A DNA stretch of 64,000 nucleotides. Origin: Mugil cephalus. Taxonomy: Eukaryota > Chordata > Actinopteri > Mugiliformes > Mugilidae. Under the pieces are notes generated by a model, which did no database searches, was not told where the DNA came from, and worked only from the letters and a program-made list of their open reading frames with translations. The stretch lies in assembly GCF_022458985.1 (NCBI RefSeq), contig NC_061789.1, positions 12,244,175-12,308,174 of the forward strand. The letters are read 5' to 3'. Shown here piece after piece: positions 24,201-35,835 of this stretch; the stretch's first letter is position 1, and the number at the start of each line of letters is the position of its first letter. The position numbers and the translations under genes were made by a program.

Positions 24201-26851
24201 GAAGACATTTGGGTTTAAGATCAAAGGATGAGTATAAGACAAGTGTTCAGAATGTTAGCTTTTATTTCCTGGCATTTACATCTAGATGTGTTAAACAACT
24301 TAGGATATATCACCATTTATATTACACCACAGCATTTTTAGGTGAGCAAAAGTAATGCTTGCTTGCAATGACTGCCTCAAGCCTGCGACCCATCGACATC
24401 AGCAAACTGTTGCATTCTTCATTTGTGATACTATTCCAGGCTCTTACCGCAGCTTCAGGTCAGGTGATTGACTTGGCCAGTGTTAAAACCTTCCACTTTT
24501 ATCCCCCGATGAAGCCCTTTTTTTTGTTGGCAGTGTGCTTTGGGTCACTGTCCTGCTGCATGATAAAATTCCTCCCGATTAGTTTGGATGCTTTCTCCGT
24601 GAATTGGCCTACAAAATGTTTCTGTACACTTTGGAATTCATTCTGCTGTTACCATCATCAGTTACATCATCAATAAATATTAATGAGCCTGTTTGCAGAA
24701 GCGGCCATGCACAGCCAAGCCATGACATTACCTCCACCATGCTTCACAGATGAGCTTGTATTCTTCGGATCATAAGCAGTTCCTTTCTTTCTCCACACTT
24801 TGGCCTTTCCATCACTTTGGTAGAGATTAATCTTGTGTAGTCTCATCAGTCCATACGATTGTGTCCCAGAACTTTTGTGGCTCATTTCCATACTTCTTTG
24901 CAAATTTCAATCTGGCCTTTCGATTCTTTCTATTGATACTACTGATCTTTTGGTATGGCCTCTATATTTCTGCTCTCGGAGTCTTCTTCGTACAGTGGAC
25001 TGTGATACCTTCACCCCTGCACTGTGGAGGTCGTTGGTGATGTTTTGGGTTTTTTCTTCACACCTCTCGCAATATTCCTATCATCAACTACTGTTGATTT
25101 CCTTGACCGACCTGTTAGACGTCTGTTGCTCAATACACCAGTAGGTCCCTCTTATTCAGGACATTCCAAATTGTTGTTCTGCTTGCTATGCCAAATGTTT
25201 GCCCGATGGCTCTTATTGGTTTTCCTTCTTTTCTCAGCTTGAAAATTGCCTGCTTTTCTCCCATAGACAGCTCTCTGACTGTCTAGTCAGAGATTTAATT
25301 TATAATTTAATTTATTTCACACTTCCCTGCTGTTGGTGAGGAACAGCAGCCAAAGTGGGAGATGTTTAATAAATCTCTATGTCAGACTCTTCCACGATTT
25401 AAAAATCACATACTGAATAGCCAACACCCAAGGGAGGAGTCCGAAGTCAGGATATCCTAGTTAGTAACCTCAAGGTAGTTTGTTTTAGGTCTGCCATAAA
25501 CCAGAACCATTTACCTGGCACATCAAGACAAGTCAAGGTCAAGGTGAACAAACAATATGACAGAGAAGCATACAGAGTTTATGACATCATAAGCCAACCC
25601 CATTTTCATGGAAGAGAGTAGATGTTTTTATAGTCTGTTGCAGCTTCTGGAGCCAATACTCGGTTGACCAGGACATCCCTAGACTGGTAACCTATAAGGC
25701 AACACCTCATTTTATCAAAGCAATACTTCAGCTTCTATAAAAGTACAAACTCATAAAAGGTTGATGCAACAAGATCCACCCATCTACAAGAAAACTCATC
25801 ATGAAGAAACTGGAACATGGTTTGGAAAATCGACCTTTCTCACAGAGTGGACGTCTGCACCGTTTATTGTTTTATTATAGATAGTCAGTTTACATTTACA
25901 GCTTAATTGAGCTATGCTCGAAATTTGACCTCGACTGAATGCGCTCCTTGTCCCAGTTTGACATGCAGTGATATGTATCTTTTCAGTGGCTTAATGTCAT
26001 AAATTAAGTCATAAATTGAGTTGTTCATGTTAAGATGCGCTCTGTCCCTCAGGTGGTTCTTCTACTGGCTCAGTTTATCGTCTTCTTCATCAGTCACATT
26101 ACCTGGGTGTGTTTTTTTCACATGCATGTAAATGTACTGAGTAATAAAAAGCCTTATTGCAACACAGAGCCTGAAACCTGCACAGGGAATGAATAAAAGT
26201 TCAGCTCGACGTGTCACTAACAGCCAGCCTCCACTGATACTGTAGCCAGCTACAAAAGAAAAGCTTTCGCCACCTTTACCCTCAACAAACGGAGAAAAGC
26301 CACGGAAACAAAAGAGATCAGGATTTTACTTCCATCACTTTGTTACACAGGTCTGCATTTTTCCTCTTAAAGACGATAGACTGATCACCGACCACTTCTT
26401 CATACAATGTGGATAATTTTCCCTGAAGAAATCCACTGAATGATCAAATAATTTAAATTACAGCTGTAAGATAAGGACGATTTACAGGCCCCATCCACCT
26501 GCACTTTAAAAACTGTTATTATGAAAAGTCTTTAAAAAAAAAAAAAAAAAAAAATCATCATCCCAAAGTAACCACTTTAAATTAAGGATATTATTCCAGG
26601 AACTGAGCGCTGAACCGTGTGCCATCATTTGGGCGCTAAACAATTTGTCCACCGTGTGTGACACCTGAAGAGGACAGAGCTTGTCCTCACGGATCACTGT
26701 GACGCTGATTACAAGTCATACATTATCAAAAAAATTCAACAGATATTATTCTCTTAAATGAACTCTCTGACCCTCAGGTACGAACTTACGCCAGCAGCAG
26801 CAGAAGCATGAGCACCAGCCCAGCCACAGTTTTGGTGTTCATCTGGTACAT
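15247..26851 (-). CDS. GT6 glycosyltransferase, ABO/GBGT1-like, copy A
   Basis: Predicted type II Golgi enzyme adding Gal or GalNAc in alpha-1,3 linkage (GT6 family). Exons: 26790-26851, 23578-23613, 20221-20277, 17965-18009, 16827-16862, 16594-16728, 16380-16512, 15834-16029, 15471-15690, 15247-15394; 1068 nt, 355 aa, all phases closing. A short cytoplasmic tail is followed by a membrane anchor (about residues 9-27), a stem, then the catalytic domain from [16 protein letters not shown] (about 82). Visible sites: the metal-binding DVD in [16 protein letters not shown] (210-212), donor-choice tripeptide G-A-A (265-267), catalytic Glu in WQEESHLNK (302) and [12 protein letters not shown] near the end. 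Exons of 57, 36 and 135 nt match human ABO exons 3, 5 and 6 as I remember them. ABO's single last exon is here four exons. Starts at 26851 and 26842 are both possible. Substrate unproven. Confidence 0.93.
16167..16239. repeat. Foldback hairpin in copy A intron
   Basis: Arms starting ATAGCAGGGCTCCA and ending TGGAGCCCTGCTAT are inverted copies of about 33 nt with three mismatches, around a short loop. The hairpin sits between exons 7 and 8 of copy A, and the matching intron of copy B lacks it. It is probably a small foldback transposon relic. Confidence 0.75.
18066..18345 (+). repeat. Common teleost interspersed repeat
   Basis: Contains the familiar fish block GGAGTTTGCATGTTCTCCC, then CAGCTTCCTCCCAC, AAAGACATGC and GCGATAGACTGGCGACCTG. 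It lies in the intron just upstream of copy A exon 4. A second copy runs in the opposite direction at about 35690-35835. Confidence 0.85.
19830..19975 (+). mobile_element. hAT-type non-autonomous element end
   Basis: The run AACTAGTTACTTTTATAGTG through GTAACTATAACTAATTTAC to GTGCCCAACACCGG is typical of the end of vertebrate hAT-derived short elements. The other end was not located; the element may begin near 19270. It lies in copy A intron 3. Confidence 0.5.
21541..21830. repeat. TATTA-rich low-complexity tract
   Basis: A TATTA/TATAC-rich tract is followed by pyrimidine-rich sequence and a TCTA-type run at about 21800-21825. The long frames across it are composition artefacts. It lies in copy A intron 2. 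Confidence 0.7.
24140..25290 (-). pseudogene. Tc1-like transposon, decayed
   Basis: On the minus strand the sequence gives a Tc1-type transposase with stops and frameshifts: [13 protein letters not shown] near 25200, [20 protein letters not shown] near 24800 and [13 protein letters not shown] near 24730. The left end shows a Tc1-like terminus (TACAGTCCCCTCCAAAAAT). The matching right terminus is missing. It lies in intron 1 of copy A, and the equivalent position in copy B (about 46860-47215) lacks it. Confidence 0.85.
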
Positions 26852-27115
26852 CCCTCTCGAACTCTGAACGCAGACCAGGAGGGAGCGGAGGCACTGGGAA
26901 AAGGGAGACTAGGTCCAGCAGCTTAAGACCGGAGGGTTCTAATCAGATGTGTGCTGATTCACACCCTGCTTGTGCACTGGCACGTGTCAGGAAGCACAGA
27001 GAAGGAAGCACAGAGAAACCAGCACTCTGCACTCTCCAAATAGAGTGACAGAACGAAGGTGTGGTTAACGACTATATAGAATTTCTCCTCTGTAACAGTG
27101 TTTCCAAGAACTAAT
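26852..27115 (-). promoter_or_regulatory. Conserved 5' flank of transferase copy A
   Basis: The 260 bp upstream of the copy A start align closely with the 5' flank of copy B (about 48909-49135). They share GACTAGGTCCAGCAGCTTAA and the AAGCACAGAGAAACCAGCAC block. A TATA-like stretch (TATATAG, minus strand, about 27072-27078) sits about 225 bp upstream of the start codon. This is likely 5' UTR plus core promoter; no specific regulator site is claimed. Confidence 0.5.
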
Positions 27116-28012
27116 TGAACCAGTTATATTACCATTACATATGTTTTCCAGTTTGAACCCTAGTGGAGTGCTCATTTGAATCAACACAAACACACACTCC
27201 AACTCCATTTTACATATTTGAAAGGACTCTCCTTGATATAATACATGGCCTAGTCCTAGTCATATCCATTTTACGTGCTTAATCCTGTCCTTTACCTTAA
27301 ATGTAACATTCACCCTCAAAGAAAGTCTAACAGCTTTTAACTTTTGTAGTATATGGTCCTCCTCCAAAGTTCGTCTAATGTGTTCATTGACTAAAGGGAT
27401 TAGGTTAATGGTTATTGATCAGTTGTTGGTTGTAAAGGTACTAGTAAAGACACCAGCAGTAGGGGGTCAAAACTCTCTTTTTTTAAAATGTGTAATTCTT
27501 GGAGAAAATAATCCCTATATGAGGAAAGTGTTGGAGCTGAACGAGATGGGAAGCTCTTTCAGGTTCGGCAAAAGTTTTTGACACTAGTCTTTCTTCCAAT
27601 AAAGCTTTTCTAAATGCAAGACAGCGGTGATCACTTCTTTTCATCAATACATCAGTACACAAAACTCTCAAAAAAGGAGCAGGGTCATGCTGTCCTTGTG
27701 GCCCCCAGAAAAGTGTCCCCACAACGTTAGTATTACCCAAGCATTCGGAGCCCATAATTGATGAAAAACAAGAAGACACACACTGGTTTTCTGGTGGCGC
27801 ATCGAGTCACCGTCTGAACAGAGTGCTCCAACAATCGCCACCGACAAAGCGACTGATCAGAGGCTTCAGGTGGCTCATTACTCCGCACCTGTGTGACGGA
27901 TAATAACACTGGAAATAAAACATTTTCTGTCGCAGTCGCTCTTCTGTGTGTTCGTGGCGCTGTTTGAGACACAAATATTTGAAGTACTTTTTCTACGTCT
28001 CAGATGTTTTTA

Positions 28013-28265
28013 CAGGAACCAGTCAAAAGTTTGGACAACCTTTCTCGATCGATTGACTACCTTGTGAAAGTGTAGAGTGTGCAAAGCTGTAGAATCTAAA
28101 CTATAAAAGATATTCAAGCTTCTCTTTTTCATATAGTACATGATTTCACATATATTCATTCAGAGGTTTGCTGTGTTCATTAACAATCTACAACGTAGAA
28201 AGTCATAAAAAACGGAAAAAACTATTGAATGAGAGGATATGTCCATACTTTTGACTTGTGCTGTA
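28013..28265. mobile_element. Short Tc1-type inverted-repeat element
   Basis: Left end CAGTCAAAAGTTTGGACAAC and right end TGTCCATACTTTTGACTTG are inverted copies typical of fish Tc1-derived short elements. Only its left part remains in unit 1 (about 12848-12910). Confidence 0.65.
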
Positions 28266-29015
28266 CTTTTCAATAAAACACAGTGACGGCAGGGAAGAGA
28301 CCAAACCACCAGCAAACCGCTGACATCTTTAACCTGTGGTTAAAGTGTGAAGATCGTCTTCAACCAACAATTTACTATATACATTTATTATCTATTTCAA
28401 CAACCTAGAAACCACCTAATAAGACTATGGTAACATCATCCACCATACAGATTTTGTTAGATGTTAATATTAACTGTTCTTGGTACTGAACTGCAGGTGC
28501 TGCGGGGGTGTCACAAAATCATTGGCTGATTAGAGATATATATGTATATATATGTTTAAGTTTTCCCCCACAAATTTAAAGGTCTTTAAATACACATTAA
28601 CATGAATCCAACATATCGTAGTAGAGGGATAAATTGAGGCAGAAGACGTTATCTTTCAGTCAACACTTACAACTTGCGATACAACAGCTGTCTCTTCAGT
28701 CATCGTTTCACACAGAGTGCCACACTAGACCTGTCAATCTAAGCCTCCTATACACAGTGGGTCCCACTCCTGTCATTGCTGAGCCAATCACAATGCCGCA
28801 TATTACACGCCGACTCTGTCAGGCTCCCCACAGTCAGTTGACAGCAGTGCAGCCCTCTCCCATTTGCCAACTACTGAGGCCAAAGTGACTGGTGATTCAA
28901 TGTCCCTTCAACATTTAGCCATGTTTAAGGTTAATAATGTATATTTATAAATAGCACTATAGACTGAGTTTAATATAGAACACATATAGTAGGTAGGGAG
29001 TCCCTCCCTACTACA

Positions 29016-30629
29016 CAGACCCTTTCCAAAAAATTTGAATATCATGGAAAAGTTGTTTAATTTCCATTATTCCATTCCAAAAGTTAAACCTTCATAGATT
29101 ATAGATTCAGGGCCCACAATTTAAACAATTTCAAGTATTTATTTGTTTATTTTTACATAATTTGGGCTTCCAGCTCATAAAACCCACGAAAACAGGAATT
29201 CAAAAAAATATAATACTGTGAAGAAATCAGCCCAAATTTTGCAGGGCATGAATGTTTTAAACTGAGTGTCACACACTAATCGTCTACTAAGCTCAAAGCT
29301 CCAGCACAGGTTTTCCACCGGTATCATTAAATTGCTTCAGTTTGGTTCAATTGTCTCAGTTCAGTTCAATATGGGGAAGACTGCAGACATGACAACTGTC
29401 CAGAAGACCATCATTGATACCCTCCATAGGATCAGTAAGCCACAAAAGTTCATAGCTAAGGAGGCTGGCTGTTCACAGAGTGCTGTGTCCAAGCATATCA
29501 ATGGAAAGTCTAGTGGAAGGGCAAAATGTGGCAGGAGAAGATGCACCAGCAAGAAAGAAAGAGTGGAATGAGGCGGGTGTCACAGCTTCAAAAACCACCT
29601 CATTCAGATGCATCCCGGAGATGGGCTACAACTGTCAGGTTCCTCGGGTCAGGCCACTTCTGAACCTGAAGCAGCGTAGGAAGCGTCTCAACTGGGGAGG
29701 ACTGGACTGTTGGCAAGTGGTCCAAGGTCCTCTTTTCCGATGAAAGTAAAGTGTGCCTTTCATACGGGAATCAAGGTCCATGGGTTTGGAGGACGATGGG
29801 TGAGGAACAGAAAGATGGGTGAGGAACAGAACCCAAGTTGCTTGAGGTCCAGTGTGAAATATCCACAGTCTGTCATGATTTGGGATGCAATGTCCGGTGC
29901 AGGTGTTGGTAAACTCTGCTTTTTTAAATCCAAGGTCACCGCAACAGTCTACAAGAATGTTTTGGAGGACTTCATGATTCCTTCTGCTGAGGATCCGTAT
30001 GAAGATGCAGATTTCATCTTCCAGCAGGACCTGACCCCTGCCGATACCGCCAGAAGCACCAAAACCTGGTTTGATGCCCATGCCATCACAGTGCTTGACT
30101 GGCCAGCTAACTCAAAGTCCTAAACCCCATTGAGAATCTACGGGGTATCCTCAAGAGGAAAATGAGGGGGACCAGACCCAACAACAAAGAAGAGATGACA
30201 GCAAGCATCAAGGAAACCTGGGCCTCCATTACTCCCAGGCAATGCCACAGGCTGATTGCCCAATGGCACATCGCATCGAGGCAGTGATAAAGGCAAAGGG
30301 ATTCCCAACCAAGTATTGAAGATTGACATAGCGTTTTGAAAGTCCCATATTTTGATTTGATGTGATCTTAATTTCTGTCCTTTTTTTTTCTGCAAAAACT
30401 GAGAAGTAAATGGTGATTTCTTCACAGTATTCTAATTTTTTGAATTCCTGTTTTCGTGGGTTTTATGACCTGGAAGCCCAAATTATGTAAAAATATACAA
30501 ATAAATACTTGAAATTGTTTAAATTGTGGGCCCTGAATCTATAATCTATGAAAGTTTAACTTTTTGAATGGAATGGAATTATGGAAATTAAACAACTTTT
30601 CCATGATATGCAATTCTGAAAGGGCCATG
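29016..30629 (+). pseudogene. Tc1-like transposon with 215-bp inverted ends
   Basis: Inverted terminal repeats of about 215 bp (29016-29230 and 30412-30629) match almost base for base internally, for example ATCATGGAAAAGTTGTTTAA. Between them lies a plus-strand transposase starting near 29371 (MGKTADMTTVQ). It has a helix-turn-helix (CSQSAVSKHING), the DDE-region block SVMIWDAMSGAGVGKL, IFQQDLTPADTA near 30020, and a C-terminal NPIENL-like and KRKM region. Frameshifts and stops interrupt it near 29571, 29743 and 30121. It is immobile by itself but structurally complete, and was inserted into unit 2. Confidence 0.9.
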
Positions 30630-31300
30630 AGGGGATACTGCCGATGGTACCATCTCTGTCAACATGGGAATCAAACCCACGACCAGAGCTAATCAGACAT
30701 ATGATCATATTTCACTGAGCACTGATATTGAGGAGCTGTAATCACAGAAGTCACCTGTGTGTGTGTGTGCGTGTGTGTAACTGTAATCACATAAAGTTAC
30801 CTGTGTGTTTGTGTGTGGGAGAGGAGTGCGCATGTGTGTGTGTAACTGCAATCACAAAGTTGCCTGTGTTGTGTGTGTGGGGGGAGGAGTATGTGTTGGT
30901 GTGTGTTGTTGTAACATAAATGTATGGGAGACAGGGGTCCGCAGTATTAACAGCAGAGACATCAGAGGAGTCCCTGATTAATGAATTGGTTTTAATGATT
31001 TTTTTTTTTTTTCAAATTAAAAAATACACAAGAGGGGCAATTTCTAAATTCTATGCAATCATTCAGAATGTAAATTACACATTGTCGATCCCATTTAAAG
31101 AGGCTTGGGGGAGAGAATTGAATTCATTTCAATGCAAAATTTTTCGCGGTCTGTATTTCATAGACAATAGCAATAGCACACCGATCCCAATCAAACCACA
31201 CATTTTGATATATAACTCGATATATAACTTTTCGAGTTGTAAGACGAGTTAAGGGACGAAAAAGGTGAGGAAAAGGCACTCTGGCCCCTGCAGGGGTGCG
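30629..31300. other. GT-repeat and AT-rich spacer
   Basis: Contains several GTGTGT tracts (30755-30910) and AT-rich sequence; no gene was seen. The segment at 31260-31310 is briefly GC-rich (CCCCTGCAGGGGTGCG). Confidence 0.5.
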
Positions 31301-33266
31301 TTGCCCCGTGGCCCTAATTAGCTAGCTAGTTAAAAACTAGAGAAATGTATAATTTAACTCGTCGGTTAAATAACTTAATATTCATGCTAACGTGTTTGTA
31401 TTTATGTGTATATGTATTTATAAATTTAACTGTGATTGAGCAGATTGTCGGGGTTGGTCCTATATATTTCCGCTTTTTTTGGCTTCAAAATAAAGTTTTT
31501 GCTAACGTTTGATAGCAACCAATAAATGTCACCTTGTGCTAGCAAGAGCGGTGATGTTAGCAATATGTTACAAACATGATTTGTGTGTACCATTACACCC
31601 TAAAGTTTGAGATATCTTGTTTGCACAAATTGTTTGCTGCGGAGCACGGTGATTTATTTAAGAAAAATAAACACGTACTTTCTACGTCAACTCACTCACT
31701 TGACCAGGAGCACTCTTACATTACTTTGGAAGCACAGAATCAGCCCAGCACCAGTTCATCCTCAGGCTACACTGTGGGTAATACATCAGGTGAGGGAAGA
31801 CTGTCACCATACAGCATACATTTTATTTCTACGTATTAGAAGAATCGCGGACTCACTGGCTATTAGTACAAAGGAGTTGTAGCAGAGTCCCTAGCGGCTG
31901 GACTATAGACCAATTTACAGCCTACATCAACACGAAGCTGCGCGCGCAGCGTGGCAAGTGTCGACGGAAGTAGCCTACCATTTTGCCCCAAACGACCAAG
32001 CCGGCTTCGGCCGACCGGTGACGATCAGTCAGTGCCCAGACCAGCGATCTGATGTAAACATCGGTATTAACTGTATAAACTTCATCACCAGAGTCTCCCT
32101 CATTAACACACCTGTCTCCTCTCATCCACACACACATCCTACACTACACCAATGTTCAACGGAGATCTGACATAAAATAAAGGAAGGAACGTGACCTCAA
32201 AAAATATAAAACGTCCTGATCTCAGTCAACCACAAGTCCGAGCAGAGGCACAACTGATCAAACCTTCAGGAAATATTTCTTACCTTCACTCTGGTGTCCA
32301 AACACAGTCAGCATTATCAGTCATCCTGCTCCAACAGTTTAATAATACACCGATATTGACAGACCACAGGTCCGGACCTGGCCGTGACTGACTCACCGTG
32401 TCGGAACCGTGAAACGGTCCGTGTCCCGGTGAAAGAAGACCAGGTGTAAACGACTGAGACGACTAGCACATATTTCTGCTTGCTGGCTACACTATACTTT
32501 AATGTGAAATGCATCGGCGCTGTTTATGTTTGTGATGCGTTTTGATTTGTTTTCTACACAATTGTCAATGCTGCCTGTATGTCCAGTCTGATTTGGTGTT
32601 TTATTTCAGTTTCATCACGTCATCATTATGTTTGGTCGAGTTGAAAATTAATTTTACCACAGTCATCCCTAGTATTAACAAATGTGTGCCCACTGACACA
32701 GTTGCTGCTGGTGGTGATTAGTTCTCCTACCGTCTTATCACGTTTGATATTGTGCTATAATTCTTCTTATTACTTGTTTTTGCTTGTAATGTAATACGTT
32801 TACTCTGTCTGTCTAGATGCACTCAGAAAATATTTACAGACACCTCAAACAGCTCCTGGAGAGAAGCCTTCTGATCACACATCCACAGAAACACCACTCT
32901 CCGAAGCATGTAAGTTTATCCAATTGTTTGCGGTCTCTGACACCATACTATGTTATTGTTGTTGTTACTGAATGGTACAACCTTGCTAGTAATGCCAGTA
33001 AATGTAATTTTTAGTCAGTTAAAATTAAGTGATTTATTAAGTGAAATGGAATGAAAAAACAAACTTGATGCAGTGGTGTGACAGTATGGATGTGCTCTGT
33101 TTGAATAGAGTCAGGCGTCAGGCGTCATGCAGCAGGTACCACGTCAACCATCCACCTCTGCAAGTCAGCATGAAGCAAGTGAGTTCTGTAATTAAATGTT
33201 GCAGTCACATTACTGAACAATCCAACAGTTATTCCTAGGGCACTAAATTAGGTCCTGCCAGCCCTG
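31300..33266 (+). mobile_element. hAT-like element with exon-like blocks
   Basis: The right end is well defined: GCCAGCCCTG at 33266, followed by TGAGCAGT, which is present as an uninterrupted single site in unit 1 (13493-13500). The part from 32479 to 33266 is an inverted, diverged copy of 62067-62790. It holds two exon-like blocks with kept AG and GT borders, one with GEKPSDHTSTE (32816-32909) and one with STSASQHEA (ending near 33178). The left end is uncertain; 31300 is a guess. The function of the hypothetical frame at 31576-31839 (TSSSSGYTVGNTSGEG) is unknown. Confidence 0.6.
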
Positions 33267-33309
33267 TGAGCAGTCACATGAGGATGGTCCACTGAACCCT
33301 TTGTTGTTT

Positions 33310-33540
33310 GAGATTATTATAGCGTATAGCATGTGTGCTTTGGCAATTTACAGTGACGTTTATATCGGGATGATACGGTGCGCAATGTGATGTTAATCAT
33401 TAAAATTTAAAACTATTGTTTTAAATCCTGAACTGAAACTTATTTGAAATACTTTACTGCCCCCCAGAGGCAGAACACACTCACTACACATCACAAGTTT
33501 CTCCTGATCTTTGAACTTATCTAAACTGTCTTATCGTTTA
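33310..33540 (+). repeat. Direct repeat, first copy
   Basis: Shares GGCAATTTACAGTGACGT, GTGCGCAATGTGATGTT and TTTACTGCCCCC with the second copy at 34180-34440. Unit 1 has the 3' part once (about 13540-13640). It marks a local duplication inside unit 2. Confidence 0.75.
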
Positions 33541-34179
33541 AGTTTATTTTATTTTTAATTTCATTCATTATTTGCTACATGTTTTTTTTTAATTCTGTCT
33601 GTTTTGTACAGTTATTATTTTTATATATCTAAGTGATTTTATCTGTAGTTGAACTTTATTGTTGTTGCACTATAAATTATTTTTTGAAACCAAAAATCAA
33701 ACGTTGTTTGTATATTTTAACTGATTCCGAGTAGTTTTGACTGGGCTTGTTGCAACAAACATAGTATAATTTCAGCATGTAACACATACATTTGTGTAAA
33801 AACATGTCAGACTGACAATAGGATAATCAGAGCTGCAATGAGTGTACAGTAGGTGTGCGCATGATCAACAATCCATATTATTGGCAAAAGTGGAGGACCT
33901 CAAAATCAAATTTAGCTTAGGGTCCCATGGAGGCAGTTCATCACCTGCGGTAGGAGCTACAGGACTTATTCTCTCTTATGTCTGGGAGCAAATATGTTGA
34001 AAGTTTGATATAAACTGGCGTCTAATGTCTTGTACAAACAGTTGATTTATGATTATGATTCAAATGTAATTTGTATTTGTTACTATGGTGTATTTTAAAG
34101 TAAACGTTTTAAGCTTAACATGGCCTCGTTATTTTATCATATCTTATTTTACATGTAATATGTAACCAAAAAAAAATCA

Positions 34180-34440
34180 CATTATTATAGCATAATGATC
34201 AAAGCTGTGTGTGTCTTTGGCAATTTACAGTGACGTATATGGGGGTACAACAGGTGCGCAATGTGATGTTTATCATTAAAGTCTAAAACTAAGCTATTGT
34301 TTTAACTGAAGCTTACTTGAAGTACTTTACTGCCCCCTAGAGACAGAACATACTCACTAGACGTCACAAGTTGCTCCTGACATTTGAACTTATCTTAGCT
34401 ATCCTACCGTGTCATGAAGAAGTCAGCAAAAACAAGATGT
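34180..34440 (+). repeat. Direct repeat, second copy
   Basis: Second copy of the 33310-33540 segment, about 870 bp away. This copy continues into the unit 1-like sequence GCTGTTAAAGCTAAACCAC. Confidence 0.75.
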
Positions 34441-34548
34441 AATAAATGTTGTGTTAAAGCTGTTAAAGCTAAACCACATTAGGCCTCAACATTTTTTTTT
34501 TTTTTTTGTGAAAAATCAGCAATTTCTGCAGTCCTCATATATATATAC

Positions 34549-35620
34549 CAGGCATGTCAAACTCAGTTTGGCTCTGGGGCCGGATCCAGACTTTCTGTTC
34601 TCAGGTGGGCCGGATCAGTAAAAGAATGTCAACTCCAAATATTTAGCTTTGTTTTTCAGTACTATGCTTTATCATTCAGCCTACATTTGTAGCCTACCCT
34701 ACATATTATAATCACGGATGACAAGGGATCTTTTCTAAGCACAACACATTTATTCAAAAACAATGGGAAAAAAAATGATTTTTCATGTTTGGCCGTGAAT
34801 GTGTTAACAACTGGTTTATTTTAACAGTTGAGTGAATGCACTTTTACACCTGAACCAACTCACCACACTAAACAAACTCAAGTGGGAGCTATAAAAAAAA
34901 ATATATTTTCGCCTTAATTGTCATACTGCTTTGAAATAAATGAAAAAAGAAATACAAAATAAAATAAAATAAATAAATAAATAAAAAAGTTATAGCAGTG
35001 CATGGGCAATAGGATTAGACTACATCAGATCAAACTACTAGGCTGGGCCTACTCAGGCTGAGAATATACTGCACAATATTAATTGTCTTTAATATGACAT
35101 ACTTGTCTTTATGATGAGTGGCGCCGAATATTAAACTCTTTGAACACTGCAACTTGCTGATTGCATACCAAGCACACTGGTTTTGCATTCACTTCTGTGA
35201 ATAAATACTTCTCGGTCCATTTCTCCTGGAAAACTCTGCACTCCGTGTCCACTCTTCTTTTTTTTGACAGTGCCATTTTGGGAAGGGTGTGTTGACCGAT
35301 AACTTGTTTAGTAGTGGTGAATGGTGAAGCAAGATTGCCGGTTTATTTTTACTTGGACACATCACGTTGCGAATGTTTATTTCCTGTGACTAACTCGTGT
35401 CAGTGCCGCATGCTTGACGTGAGCGCTTTTACACATTTACTGCCCTCTAGCGGCCGGAGGGAGCATTTGGTTTGTATTTATTTTAAAAAATCACAACTTT
35501 TAATAGAAATTAGCTAGAGACTCGCTTCTTTTTTTGACATACTCAGAAATTTATGCCGGGCCGGATTAAATGACTCAACGGGCCGGGTCCGGCCCGCGGG
35601 CCGTATGTTTGACATGCCTG
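34549..35620. mobile_element. hAT-type element with 8-bp target duplication
   Basis: Bounded by CAGGCATGTCAAACTC at the left and GTTTGACATGCCTG at the right, which are inverted. It is flanked on both sides by the identical 8-mer ATATATAC (34541-34548 and 35621-35628). Both ends are rich in GGGCCGG, as in vertebrate hAT elements. The interior (1.07 kb) has no transposase I can recognise. The matching position in unit 1 (about 13810-13830) is empty. Confidence 0.9.
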
Positions 35621-35689
35621 ATATATACGGTCTTTATTAAAATGACAGCCATTCACACTCGAGGCCAATTAAGAATCACTGAATTAGCC

Positions 35690-35835
35690 TAATGTGCATG
35701 TCTTTGGACAGTGGGAGGAAGGTGGAGAGAACCCCCGCAGACACAGGGAGAACACGGAAACTCAGAACACAAAAAGGCCCAAGTGGGTGGATTCAAACAC
35801 ACAACCCGCTGTGAGGCATCAATGCTAGCCACCTC
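35690..35835 (-). repeat. Common teleost interspersed repeat, reversed
   Basis: Antisense, partial copy of the family at 18066-18345, recognised by CATGTCTTTGGACAGTGGGA, then AGAACCCCCGCAGACACAGG and the AGGGAGAACA block. Unit 1 keeps only its first about 30 bp (13862-13890). Confidence 0.8.

Larger units (their letters stand above)
12591..27785. repeat. Segmental duplication, unit 1
   Basis: First copy of a tandemly duplicated block holding a family 6 glycosyltransferase gene. The left edge (GGTTATCTGGTGGTGCATCG, about 12591) matches the sequence right after the junction at about 27786. The right edge (about 27670-27785, including GTCCTTGTGGCCCCCAGAAA) matches about 49165-49290 at the end of unit 2. 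Homologous exons, introns, 3' flanks and 5' flanks follow in the same order in both units. Confidence 0.85.
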
